This document shows positions 7,903 through 15,737 of a stretch of 32,500 nucleotides of DNA, piece by piece (within the stretch, counting starts at the first letter, position 1; each line of letters opens with the position of its first letter). The notes beneath the pieces are model-generated. The model was not told the DNA's origin and searched no databases. It saw only the letters and a list, made by a program, of their open reading frames with translations. Location: the NCBI GenBank assembly GCA_013298815.1, contig JAAFJF010000040.1, forward strand, positions 1-32,500, written 5' to 3'. The position numbers and the translations under genes were made by a program. Source of the stretch: Polaromonas sp. GTDB lineage: Bacteria > Pseudomonadota > Gammaproteobacteria > Burkholderiales > Burkholderiaceae_C.

Positions 7903-8762
7903 TTAGGGGTATCCATCAAAGAGAAATCGCGTTCAAAACGCATCAAATGCTGGCCACCATCCACCAGCAGCGTCGTGCCGGTGATAGAGCGGTTTTCCAG
8001 TGCAAAACGCACGGTATCTGCCACATCTTGCGCGGTGGACGAGCGCCCCAAAGGTGATATTTTGTGCAACTCTTGAAACTTTTCGTCGCTGATCATGTGG
8101 CTGGTCAGCGTCAGCCCTGGAGCGACGCCGATAACGCGGACCAAAGGCGCAAGCTCCATCGCCAGCATCGTATTGGCGGCTTCCAAAGCGGCTTTGCTCA
8201 GGGTGTAGCTGAAAAAATCTGGGTTTTGGTTCCAGAGTTTTTGGTCTAGCAGGTTTACTACCGCACCTTGCACGGCGCTCTCGCCGGACTTTTGACGGTG
8301 AGACACATGCTCATGCAACGCCTGCGACAGCAAAATCGCCGCGCCCGTGTTGGTCGCCAAGTGCTTTTGCATCGCGCCATAGCTGAAGGTGGACGCAGCA
8401 TCGTGCTCAAAAATCGCGGCGCTGTTGACCACAGCATCAACGCGACCGAAGTGAGCAATCACCTGAGGCAGCAAAGCGCGAACGGCGGCTTCATCGCTCA
8501 AATCGCACTGAAATTTAGTGTGATTTGAGTGATTTAAGCCATTTTCACCCTCTTTTACAGCTCTAGCCGGCGTATTTACTGCCAAATCAGCTATCGTATT
8601 AATAGCGTCTTGTTCACTCGTATGATAATGCACAGCCACCCGCCAGCCGTGTTTAGCAAGCGTCAACGCGATCTCACGCCCCAGCCGTTTGGCGGAGCCG
8701 GTGACTAAAACCACGGGGCCAATGACCGGTTGAACGAGAAGTTGAATGGGAGAGGATGACAT
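7899..8762 (-). CDS. SDR oxidoreductase, probable pteridine reductase (PTR1/FolM-like)
   Basis: NAD(P)H-dependent short-chain dehydrogenase of 287 residues. The cofactor loop reads TGSAKRLG (residues 21-28): an Arg replaces the middle Gly of the usual TGxxxGxG, a change characteristic of pteridine reductases such as PTR1 and FolM. The catalytic Tyr and Lys are in FSYTLSKAALEAAN, and the C-terminal DGGQHL is typical. With folB overlapping by four bases, a role in reducing dihydrofolate or dihydromonapterin is likely. I chose the ATG at 8760-8762; the longer upstream reading (to 8909) is unrelated to SDRs and would cross the divergent methyltransferase gene. Residues about 52-74 are encoded by an inserted dispersed repeat (copy B), lengthening the loop before the conserved CDLSD. 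Confidence 0.85.
   Translation of the reverse strand: MSSSPIQLLVQPVIGPVVLVTGSAKRLGREIALTLAKHGWRVAVHYHTSEQDAINTIADLAVNTPARAVKEGENGLNHSNHTKFQCDLSDEAAVRALLPQVIAHFGRVDAVVNSAAIFEHDAASTFSYGAMQKHLATNTGAAILLSQALHEHVSHRQKSGESAVQGAVVNLLDQKLWNQNPDFFSYTLSKAALEAANTMLAMELAPLVRVIGVAPGLTLTSHMISDEKFQELHKISPLGRSSTAQDVADTVRFALENRSITGTTLLVDGGQHLMRFERDFSLMDTPK
8538..8606 (-). repeat. Dispersed palindromic repeat, copy B (inside the SDR gene)
   Basis: Read on the minus strand this begins GCTATTAATACGATAGCTG and continues through TTGGCAGTAAATACGCCGG and CTAGAGC, aligning with copies A, C, D and E. It lies in frame in the SDR gene and encodes the residues around DLAVNTPARAVKEGEN, a loop where other SDRs are shorter. 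Confidence 0.75.
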
Positions 8763-8817
8763 GCGGGACAATATGATCTGTTTTAAATCAGTTTTGAAAA
8801 TAGCTTCCATTTTAACG

Positions 8818-9954
8818 ATGCCCTCCGCTTCAGCACCATCCATCCTGCAAACCCACATAAAAACCGCCATCCAAACCAACGGGGGCTGGTTGCCGTTTGA
8901 CCGTTTCATGGAACTGGCACTCTATGCGCCCGGTTTGGGCTACTACGCCAACGATTTGCGGAAATTTGGACTTTTCCCGACCGAAGACGTCGTTTCTGGC
9001 AGCGACTTTGTTACCGCTCCTGAGTTAACCCCGCTCTTCGGTCAAACCCTAGCTAAACAAATCGCCCAAGCCCTGCAACACACCCAAACGACTGAGATTT
9101 GGGAGTTTGGCGCGGGCTCTGGGGCGCTGGCTTTGCAATTGCTAAGCAGCTTGGAGCAGCTTGGCCAGCCCGTCACCCGTTACACGATTGTGGATTTGTC
9201 CGGCTCGCTGCGGCAGCGTCAGCAGGAAACGCTGCTGATTTTTGGCGACAAAGTGCAGTGGGCAAACGCGCTGCCCGACGCGATGCAAGGCGTTGTCGTT
9301 GGCAACGAGGTGCTGGACGCGATGCCCGTCAAGCTGCTGGCGCGTGTGAAAGGCAACTGGTACGAACGCGGCGTGATTGTTAAATCAGAGCATGAATTTG
9401 ACTGGCAAGACCGCCCAACCGAGCTGCGTCCACCGCTAGACATCCTGGGTGAACACGACTATGTAACCGAAATTCATCCCCAAGCCGAGGCGTTTATGCG
9501 GACGTTGACGCATAAATTAAACGCAAGTCAGCAAGGCGGCGCGGCGTTTTTCATCGACTATGGCTTTCCCGAGGCGGAATACTTCCACCCGCAGCGGCAT
9601 ATGGGCACAGTCATGTGCCACCAAGGCCACAAGGCTGACGGCGACCCGCTGGCGCAGGTCGGGCGAAAGGACATCACCGCTCACGTTAACTTCACCGGCG
9701 TGGCGGTGGCGGCACAGGGAGATGAAGAGGAAGTGGGCTTATCAACGTTGGGCTATGCCAGCCAAGGGCGGTTTTTGCTGAATTGCGGCTTACATGTGGC
9801 CTTAGAAGACGCAGATTTACCCAACCGAGCCAACGCCATGAAGCTCATCAACGAGCATGAAATGGGTGAATTGTTCAAGGTCATCGGCTTTTGCACGGGC
9901 GAGCCGTGGGATGCCATGGGCTTCAGCGCGGGTGACAGAACCCACACTTTATAA
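8818..9954 (+). CDS. SAM-dependent methyltransferase, MidA/NDUFAF7 family (DUF185)
   Basis: Class I methyltransferase of 378 residues related to the mitochondrial complex I assembly factor NDUFAF7 (MidA), which methylates an arginine of a complex I subunit; the bacterial target is unknown. The N-terminus has the family pattern WLPFDRFMELALYAPGLGYYAN, followed by DFVTAPELTPLFGQ and the SAM-binding motif IWEFGAGSGALALQLL. Later blocks GNEVLDAMPVKLL and FIDYGFPEAEYFHPQR..GT are also typical. I chose the ATG at 8818; only 55 bases separate it from the divergent SDR start, so the two promoters must be compact or overlap. Confidence 0.9.
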   Translation: MPSASAPSILQTHIKTAIQTNGGWLPFDRFMELALYAPGLGYYANDLRKFGLFPTEDVVSGSDFVTAPELTPLFGQTLAKQIAQALQHTQTTEIWEFGAGSGALALQLLSSLEQLGQPVTRYTIVDLSGSLRQRQQETLLIFGDKVQWANALPDAMQGVVVGNEVLDAMPVKLLARVKGNWYERGVIVKSEHEFDWQDRPTELRPPLDILGEHDYVTEIHPQAEAFMRTLTHKLNASQQGGAAFFIDYGFPEAEYFHPQRHMGTVMCHQGHKADGDPLAQVGRKDITAHVNFTGVAVAAQGDEEEVGLSTLGYASQGRFLLNCGLHVALEDADLPNRANAMKLINEHEMGELFKVIGFCTGEPWDAMGFSAGDRTHTL

Positions 9955-9964
9955 AGAGCTTGCC

Positions 9965-10180
9965 ATGATGTTTCGTTGGGTTTTCTTCGCCATTCTTGCC
10001 GTGCTGGTCATCAGTTGGCTGTTTTCTATGCGCCTACCTTGGCTAGAAAAGCTGGGTTTGACCAAATTGAACAGCAATTTAACGTTTCGCGCTTTTGGGA
10101 AGGTGAGGAACATCCCGGTTACCTACGTGGTTCTTTTGGCGACTGCGGCGTATTTAGTGGTTGCTTTGCTGTATAAATAG
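9965..10180 (+). CDS. Small two-helix membrane protein (DUF2905-like)
   Basis: A 71-residue protein with an N-terminal membrane segment (FRWVFFAILAVLVISWLF), a short polar middle (LPWLEKLGLTKLNSNLTFRA) and a second membrane segment (VTYVVLLATAAYLVVALL). The layout resembles the DUF2905 family, whose members have no known function, but the match is by eye and weak in the middle. It starts 11 bases after the methyltransferase stop and ends 33 bases before the ROK kinase, so all three probably share an mRNA. An in-frame reading upstream to 9857 overlaps the methyltransferase and is not needed. Confidence 0.6.
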   Translation: MMFRWVFFAILAVLVISWLFSMRLPWLEKLGLTKLNSNLTFRAFGKVRNIPVTYVVLLATAAYLVVALLYK

Positions 10181-10213
10181 CGACAAACTTCAAGAGACAA
10201 TTTAAGAGACAAC

Positions 10214-11212
10214 ATGACTGACTTTGCCCCGCCCACCTCCGTTTTTGCCACACTAACAGGCTTGAAAGCCTGCGTCGACTTGGGCGGCACCAAAGTGGCC
10301 GTGACGCTGGCCAACAGCTCAGGTTTACATGCCAAACGCGTTGAACCAACCGCCAAAGAGGGGCAAAACGACGCGTTGGCACTGCAAATCATCCGCATGA
10401 TTGGCGAAAGCTGTGTTGAAGCGGGTTTCAAAGTACAAGACATTGACGGCGTGGGCGTCTCCAGCTGCGGGCCGTTTGTGTTGAACAAAGGTATGGTCGA
10501 GCTGGCCGCGCCCAACATTTGCGGCGGCATGGCGGGCAAGGCGCGGGGGCTGCCAAACGAGTGGCAAACCGCCCTTTTGGAAACCCCGCTGCGAGCGCAC
10601 TTCCCCCACGTTCGTCACATTCGGGTGGAAAACGACGGCATTGGCGCTTTGGAGGCCGAACGTCGCTGGGGTGCGCTGCAAAACCACGGCAAACCGCTGG
10701 CCAGCTGCGCCTATGTGACTTGGAGCACCGGCATTGGTACTGGCCTGTGCGTAGACGGCCATGTGTTGCGCGGCAAAAACGGCAACGCCGGCCACGCAGG
10801 ACACATGTTTGTAAGCACTAACAATGATGCGTTGTGCGGCTGCGGCAACATGGGTGATTTGGAAGGATTGGTCGCAGGCAACGCCATTCCACGGCGCTTT
10901 GCAGATCAAGGATTTACCGATGCCGCTACTCTTTTAATAGCTGCTCAGGCAGGTAATACGCCGGCTACAGCCATAATTGATGCTCTGTGCGACGATATGG
11001 GTCGTGCCATGTACAACCTGATCGTGACGCTGGACCTAGAACGCATCAGCATAGGCGGCAGCGTGTTTTGGCACCACCGCGAGTATCTCTTACCCAAGCT
11101 CCAAGCTGTCGTCCACGGCAAAATGCCAGCGCTTACAGCGACTTGTGAGCTCGTGCCTGCGGGGTTGGGGAACCAAGTGGGCGATTGGGGCGCTCTGGCG
11201 TTGGTGGCTTGA
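10214..11212 (+). CDS. ROK family sugar kinase (glucokinase/fructokinase-like)
   Basis: ATP-dependent hexose kinase of the ROK family, 332 residues, cytoplasmic. The phosphate-binding motif DLGGTK is at residues 22-27, a second region reads VENDGIGALEAERRWGA with the catalytic Asp, and STGIGTGLCVDG follows. The ROK zinc motif is altered: GHAGHM (193-198) and CGCGNMGD (208-215) are present, but the third cysteine of CxCGxxGC is Asp215. A later GGSVF block fits the ATP-binding domain. A dispersed repeat (copy C) coincides with residues about 238-256 although protein length there is normal for the family. Substrate cannot be decided from sequence. Confidence 0.85.
   Translation: MTDFAPPTSVFATLTGLKACVDLGGTKVAVTLANSSGLHAKRVEPTAKEGQNDALALQIIRMIGESCVEAGFKVQDIDGVGVSSCGPFVLNKGMVELAAPNICGGMAGKARGLPNEWQTALLETPLRAHFPHVRHIRVENDGIGALEAERRWGALQNHGKPLASCAYVTWSTGIGTGLCVDGHVLRGKNGNAGHAGHMFVSTNNDALCGCGNMGDLEGLVAGNAIPRRFADQGFTDAATLLIAAQAGNTPATAIIDALCDDMGRAMYNLIVTLDLERISIGGSVFWHHREYLLPKLQAVVHGKMPALTATCELVPAGLGNQVGDWGALALVA
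10925..10980 (+). repeat. Dispersed palindromic repeat, copy C (inside the ROK kinase gene)
   Basis: TTTAATAGCTGCTCAGGCAG and TAATACGCCGGCTACAGCC align with the core of copies A, B, D and E. The stretch encodes ATLLIAAQAGNTPATAIID, which also fits the normal helix of ROK proteins, so this copy is either an old domesticated insertion or partly chance; it is the least secure of the five. Confidence 0.5.
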
Positions 11213-11231
11213 ATCGTGTCTAAAACGTGAT

Positions 11232-12407
11232 TTAGAGCTTCAACTGCCCGCCCAACCAGCTTCTTCGCACGCCCACCAGAGTCTGCAAATTCAAACCTTT
11301 CATGACTGGCCAAGTCGAACTCATCGCCATCAATCTATCTCGAAACCACGGCAGCACGGTTAAATCGCTTTGAAACAACGGGGTTAGCAAGCGGCTGGCT
11401 TGGCTGTAAAAGTGCAAATGGCCTTTGCGGGCTTGTGTGTAGGTGGCCAAAGCAGCGGGAATGCTATCTGAGTTGGTGAGACTTTCAGCCAGAGCCACGG
11501 CATCTAACAGCGCTAAATTGGTACCCTGCCCGAGCTGCGGACTGGTGGCGTGGGCGGCGTCACCAATGATGACTGCGCTATCCCTATCCCCCTCGGTGTG
11601 GTAGCGCGGCATGACGATGTCGTGGTAGCGTGCCCAAGTTAACTGGTCGATGCTGATAATATTGGCCAGCAGCTCAGCGCAAGCGGGGTTAAGCGCTAGG
11701 ACGCTGTCTTTCCAGGCTTGCAAGCCGGCTTTGCGCCAATCGTCAAAACGGTCTGCCCGTAAGCTCCAAAACAAGCTGACAACGGGTGTATCACTGTTAG
11801 GCGCAAAACCTGTCGGCATGATGCCCAGCATCTGGTTGGCTTGCCTACACCATTGCCACAAGGTTGAGCCATGGTGGCGCTGCGGGTCAGGCAATACCGC
11901 CCACACTGCACCCCAAGGGTAAAGCTTGTCTTTGAATTTCAAACCTATCTGCGAGCGCAGTTGCGAGTTTGCGCCGTCTGCAATCACGCGCAAATCGTAG
12001 CTTTTCAGCGTATCAAGTTGCGTAAGCTCTTGTCCAGTAACGATTTTTACGCCAGCTTCTGTTGCAGATTTCCACAAGGCATTGAACAATGCGCCACGGT
12101 GCAAGCCCACACCAAAGCTGCCCGTTTGCCAGCGTTCGTATTGAATATCCAGCACTTGACGTCCCGTATGGCTGACGCCGCACAAGTTATTCACCCGAGC
12201 GCCGTGGGCAAGAATCTCGTCGTAGATGCCCAGTGTGCGCATGGCCGCCAAGCCTGTGGGCTGAATCAAAATGCCTGCGCCCACAGCTTGCGGGGTGACG
12301 AATTTTTCAAAAACGGTGACCTGATGACCCGCCCGCGCCAGCAGTGTGGCGCTAGCAAGCCCAGCAAAGCCCGCGCCTATGACGGCAATATGTTGTTGTG
12401 TGAGCAA
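11232..12407 (-). CDS. FAD-dependent monooxygenase (UbiH/PHBH-like)
   Basis: Flavoprotein of 391 residues of the class A aromatic monooxygenase fold. The N-terminal Rossmann motif is IAVIGAGFAGLASATLLARAGHQVTVFEK, followed by VGAGILIQPTGLAAMRTLG. The central LRVIADGANSQLRSQIG is the DG motif and the C-terminal GDAAHATSPQLGQGTNLALLDAVAL is the second FAD-binding motif. Such enzymes hydroxylate aromatic or quinoid substrates using NAD(P)H and O2; the substrate is not evident. It converges on the ROK kinase with only 19 bases between stop codons. The start faces the divergent TetR gene over a 313-base spacer that carries repeat copy D and the regulator's promoter. Confidence 0.88.
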   Translation of the reverse strand: MLTQQHIAVIGAGFAGLASATLLARAGHQVTVFEKFVTPQAVGAGILIQPTGLAAMRTLGIYDEILAHGARVNNLCGVSHTGRQVLDIQYERWQTGSFGVGLHRGALFNALWKSATEAGVKIVTGQELTQLDTLKSYDLRVIADGANSQLRSQIGLKFKDKLYPWGAVWAVLPDPQRHHGSTLWQWCRQANQMLGIMPTGFAPNSDTPVVSLFWSLRADRFDDWRKAGLQAWKDSVLALNPACAELLANIISIDQLTWARYHDIVMPRYHTEGDRDSAVIIGDAAHATSPQLGQGTNLALLDAVALAESLTNSDSIPAALATYTQARKGHLHFYSQASRLLTPLFQSDLTVLPWFRDRLMAMSSTWPVMKGLNLQTLVGVRRSWLGGQLKL

Positions 12408-12468
12408 GGTAAAGGGCTTAAAAGTGACGTTGGACTGACTAAATGCTGTGATTTTATATAAACATTCA

Positions 12469-12543
12469 AAAATCCAATTTTTTATGAGTAAATATGCTCT
12501 TAGCCAGCATATTTACTGCCTAAGCAGCTATTATTTATATAGT
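12469..12543 (-). repeat. Dispersed palindromic repeat, copy D (intergenic, perfect hairpin)
   Basis: The clearest copy. AGTAAATATGCT (12487-12498) and AGCATATTTACT (12506-12517) form a perfect 12-bp stem with a 7-base loop, followed on the minus strand's upstream side by TAATAGCTGCTTAGGCAG. It lies between the FAD monooxygenase start and the TetR promoter. Confidence 0.8.
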
Positions 12544-12621
12544 AAAAAATTTCTCTGTTTGTCTCAAAATCAGTCAAATTACGGGTTTTCCCGCATTTGG
12601 CTTAGAAAAATCTCTCTAAAA

Positions 12622-12676
12622 GCGACACATATCACCCAAGTGACATACAATGCTGCAAAATAGCACGACCGTTCGT
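12622..12676 (+). promoter_or_regulatory. Probable tetR promoter with TetR-type operator
   Basis: GCGACA (12622-12627) and TACAAT (12646-12651), 18 bases apart, resemble -35 and -10 boxes. Shortly downstream, ACGACCGTTCGT at 12665-12676 is a near-perfect palindrome (one mismatched pair) of the ACGNNCGT kind often bound by TetR-family regulators. The position, overlapping the expected start of transcription, suggests autorepression. Inference from sequence. Confidence 0.45.
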
Positions 12677-12720
12677 TTTTAATGTTTGTGCTGCGAAATG
12701 AACCCAAATACGGAGATGCA

Positions 12721-13386
12721 ATGACATCTGTTTCCAAACTGCCGATACGCAAAACTTCTGAGCCCGCCACGGGTTCGGACAACCGCGCCATGCTCAAGGG
12801 GCAGCAAACCAAGGCTGCGATTGTGGACGCTGCGATGGGGCTGGCGACGCACCTAGGGCTGGAAGGCCTGAGCATTGGCGTGGTGGCTGAGGTGACGCAG
12901 ATGAGCAAGTCTGGCGTGTTTGCACACTTTGGCTCGCGGGAGGAGCTGCAGATTTCTGTGGTGCGTGAGTATTTCAACCAGTTTGAGCAAGAGGTGTTTT
13001 ACCCAGCACTAGAAGCTCCGCGTGGGCTGCCGCGAGTACGGGTGATGTTTGACAACTGGATGCGACTGATGGTGGGAGAGGAACAGGCGGGTTGTATTTT
13101 CATCAGCGGTGCGGCGGAGTTTGACGACCGACCTGGCCCGGTGCGCGATGCACTGGCCAGCTCGGTCAAAACCTGGCTAACTGCGGTGCGTCGCGCCATT
13201 GCGCAAGCCCGAGAAATGGGACATCTGCCAGCAGATTCTGACGAACACCAAATTGCTTTTGAGCTGCACGGTCTGATTTTGGCGCTGCATTACGAGGCAC
13301 GGTTTTTGAAAGACGCTGGCTCGTCCGACCGCACCATGGCCGGGTTTAACCACATTTTGGCGAGGCACGGGGTCAAATCGACCTAA
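12721..13386 (+). CDS. TetR/AcrR family transcriptional regulator
   Basis: DNA-binding regulator of about 221 residues. The N-terminal helix-turn-helix region reads TKAAIVDAAMGLATHLGLEGLSIGVVAEVTQMSKSGVFAHFGSREELQ, the standard TetR signature. The C-terminal ligand domain includes EQAGCIFISGAAEFDDRPGPVRDAL, typical of a TetR subgroup found beside fatty-acid genes. A CGGAG ribosome binding site favours the ATG at 12721 over the in-frame ATG at 12682. It precedes the beta-oxidation cluster on the same strand by 95 bases, so the likely role is acyl-CoA-responsive control of that cluster and of itself. Confidence 0.9.
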   Translation: MTSVSKLPIRKTSEPATGSDNRAMLKGQQTKAAIVDAAMGLATHLGLEGLSIGVVAEVTQMSKSGVFAHFGSREELQISVVREYFNQFEQEVFYPALEAPRGLPRVRVMFDNWMRLMVGEEQAGCIFISGAAEFDDRPGPVRDALASSVKTWLTAVRRAIAQAREMGHLPADSDEHQIAFELHGLILALHYEARFLKDAGSSDRTMAGFNHILARHGVKST

Positions 13387-13481
13387 AAACCCACCCACTC
13401 AAAGTACTTCAGAATTTTTAGACAATTTTTCCCACATTTTTAATTTCAACCATTTTCAAAGCCATTCAAGGAGCTACCGAT

Positions 13482-15278
13482 ATGCCAACTTACAACCCAC
13501 CCTTACGCGACATGCAATTTGTGATGCACGAGCTGCTGAACGTCACTGCTGACCTAAAAACCATCCCCCGCCATGCTGATATTGATGTGGACACCATCAA
13601 CGCTGTTTTGGAAGAAGGCGGCAAGTTTGCGTCTGAGGTGATTTTTCCGCTCAACATCAGCGGCGACACCGAGGGCTGCACCCATGACAAAGTCACCCAT
13701 GCGGTAACGACACCGAAAGGCTTCAAAGAGGCGTACCACAAGTACATAGAAGGCGGCTGGGCGGCGCTGAGCTGCGACCCAGAATATGGCGGCCAAGGCC
13801 TGCCATTGGTAGTGAACCAGTGCTTTTACGAGATGATGAATTCGTCCAACCAGGCCTGGACCATGTACCCAGGCCTGACACACGGTGCGTATGCCGCTTT
13901 GGCCGCGCATGGCACGGACGAGCAAAAGAAAACCTACTTGCACAAAATGACCAGCGGCGAGTGGACCGGCACGATGTGCTTAACCGAGCCACATTGCGGC
14001 ACCGACCTGGGCTTGATGCGCACCAAAGCCGAGCCGCAGCCAGATGGTAGCTACCGCATCACCGGCAACAAGATTTTCATCAGTGCGGGCGAGCATGACA
14101 TCACCGAAAACATCATCCACCTTGTGCTGGCACGCCTGCCAGACGCGCCTCCGGGCATCAAGGGGGTGAGTTTATTCATCGTGCCCAAGTTCCGCGTGAA
14201 TGCAGATGGCACGTTGGGTGAGCGCAATGGCATCTACTGCGGTGGCTTGGAACACAAAATGGGCATCCACGGCAATGCGACGGCGCAAATCGTCATTGAC
14301 AACGCTTATGGCACGATGGTGGGTGCGCCCAACAAAGGCATGAACGGCATGTTTGTGATGATGAATGCGGCACGTTTGGGCGTTGGCAACCAGTCGCTGG
14401 GTTTGACAGAAGTGGCTTACCAAAACGCACTGGCTTACGCCAAAGACCGCATCCAGATGCGCTCACTCTCAGGCGCGAAGGCCAAAGACAAGCCTGCTGA
14501 CCCTATCATCGTGCACCCCGATGTGCGCAAAATGCTATTGACTGCCAAGGCGTATGCCGAAGGTGGCCGAGCGTTGTCGGTGTTCTGTTCTGTCTTGCTA
14601 GACAAAGCGCACTACCACCCAGACGAAAAAACCCGTAAAGACAGCGACGAGATGTTGTCGCTGTTGACGCCCATCGTCAAAGCTTTCATCACTGACAACG
14701 GCCACATCGCCACCAACGCCTGCATGCAGGTATTTGGCGGCCACGGCTTCATCAAAGAGTGGGGCATGGAGCAGTATGTGCGCGACAACCGCATCAACAT
14801 GATTTATGAAGGCACCAACACCATCCAATCGCTAGATTTGCTGGGGCGCAAGATTTTAGGCAACAACGGTGCGACGCTGAAGAAATTTGGCAAGCTGATT
14901 GCCGCTTTGGTCGAAGAAGAAGGCGTGAACGAGAAGATGAGTGAGTTCATCAACCCGATTGCATACTTGGGCGACAAAGTGACCAAGTTCACCACCGAAA
15001 TAGGTTTCAAAGGTTTCCAAAACCCGGACGAAGTGGGCGCAGCAGCCGTGGATTACCTGCGCGTGGTCGGCCACATGGTGTTTGGCTACTTCTGGGCGCG
15101 CATGGCGCAGGTGGCGTTGCGTGAAATCGCAGCTGGTAATACCGACCCGTTCTACGTCGCCAAGCTGCAAACCGCACGCTTTTACTTTGCGCGCTTGTTC
15201 CCAGAAACGGCATCGCTGATGTTGACAGCGCGTACGGGCAGCAAGGTGTTGTTAGATACAGACGCTGCACTGGCTTAA
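13482..15278 (+). CDS. Acyl-CoA dehydrogenase (FadE-like, with C-terminal extension)
   Basis: FAD-dependent enzyme for the first step of beta-oxidation (acyl-CoA to trans-2-enoyl-CoA), 598 residues. Blocks seen in order: WAALSCDPEYGGQGLP, GTMCLTEPHCGTDLGLMRTKA (flavin-binding region), ITGNKIFISAGEHD, HKMGIHGNATAQ, and MQVFGGHGFIKEWGMEQYVRD followed by IYEGTNTIQSLDLLGRKIL. Glu443 in YEGTN is the expected catalytic base. The length and the roughly 130-residue tail match the long acyl-CoA dehydrogenases of beta-proteobacteria. An AAGGAG ribosome binding site precedes the ATG. It is the first gene of the cluster; the DUF2147 gene follows after 3 bases. Confidence 0.94.
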   Translation: MPTYNPPLRDMQFVMHELLNVTADLKTIPRHADIDVDTINAVLEEGGKFASEVIFPLNISGDTEGCTHDKVTHAVTTPKGFKEAYHKYIEGGWAALSCDPEYGGQGLPLVVNQCFYEMMNSSNQAWTMYPGLTHGAYAALAAHGTDEQKKTYLHKMTSGEWTGTMCLTEPHCGTDLGLMRTKAEPQPDGSYRITGNKIFISAGEHDITENIIHLVLARLPDAPPGIKGVSLFIVPKFRVNADGTLGERNGIYCGGLEHKMGIHGNATAQIVIDNAYGTMVGAPNKGMNGMFVMMNAARLGVGNQSLGLTEVAYQNALAYAKDRIQMRSLSGAKAKDKPADPIIVHPDVRKMLLTAKAYAEGGRALSVFCSVLLDKAHYHPDEKTRKDSDEMLSLLTPIVKAFITDNGHIATNACMQVFGGHGFIKEWGMEQYVRDNRINMIYEGTNTIQSLDLLGRKILGNNGATLKKFGKLIAALVEEEGVNEKMSEFINPIAYLGDKVTKFTTEIGFKGFQNPDEVGAAAVDYLRVVGHMVFGYFWARMAQVALREIAAGNTDPFYVAKLQTARFYFARLFPETASLMLTARTGSKVLLDTDAALA

Positions 15279-15281
15279 CCC

Positions 15282-15719
15282 ATGTTGCAACGCATGCTAT
15301 TCGCTGCAGCCGCATTGACCGCCAGCAGTTTTGTTTGCGCCCAAATGTCGCCTGTGGGCACTTGGAACACGATTGACGACAAAACCAAAGAAATCAAGTC
15401 CGAAATTGTCATCACTGAGACATCTGGTGCGCTGAACGGCAAGGTCAGCAAACTGCTACGCAAAGACGTCGATCAAAAAGCTGTCTGTAAAGAATGTACT
15501 GATGACCGAAAAGACAAACCCTTGGTTGGCCTGGAGATCATTCGGGGCGCAAAAAAGGCCGATGGTAAAGACGTTTGGGAAGACGGCAAGATTTTGGATC
15601 CCGAAAACGGCAAAAACTACACGCTGCGCTTGACGCCGATTGAAGGTGGCAAAAAGCTAGAAGTACGAGGCTCTGTGCTTGGCATGGGCCGCACGCAGAC
15701 CTGGGTTCGTGTGCAATAA
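15282..15719 (+). CDS. DUF2147 family exported protein
   Basis: A 145-residue protein with a signal peptide (MLQRMLFAAAALTASSFVCAQ, cleavage after about residue 20) and the DUF2147 pattern: SPVGTWNTIDDKTKEIKSEIVI, KDKPLVGLEIIRG, WEDGKILDPENGKNYTLRL and VRGSVLGMGRTQTWVRV. It is expected to be a periplasmic beta-rich, lipocalin-like protein; the function is unknown. Only 3 bases separate it from the acyl-CoA dehydrogenase stop and 18 from the next gene, so it is embedded in the beta-oxidation operon and probably translated with it, which hints at a role linked to fatty acid use or envelope lipids. Confidence 0.85.
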   Translation: MLQRMLFAAAALTASSFVCAQMSPVGTWNTIDDKTKEIKSEIVITETSGALNGKVSKLLRKDVDQKAVCKECTDDRKDKPLVGLEIIRGAKKADGKDVWEDGKILDPENGKNYTLRLTPIEGGKKLEVRGSVLGMGRTQTWVRVQ

Positions 15720-15737
15720 ATTTATCGAAAGTAAGTC

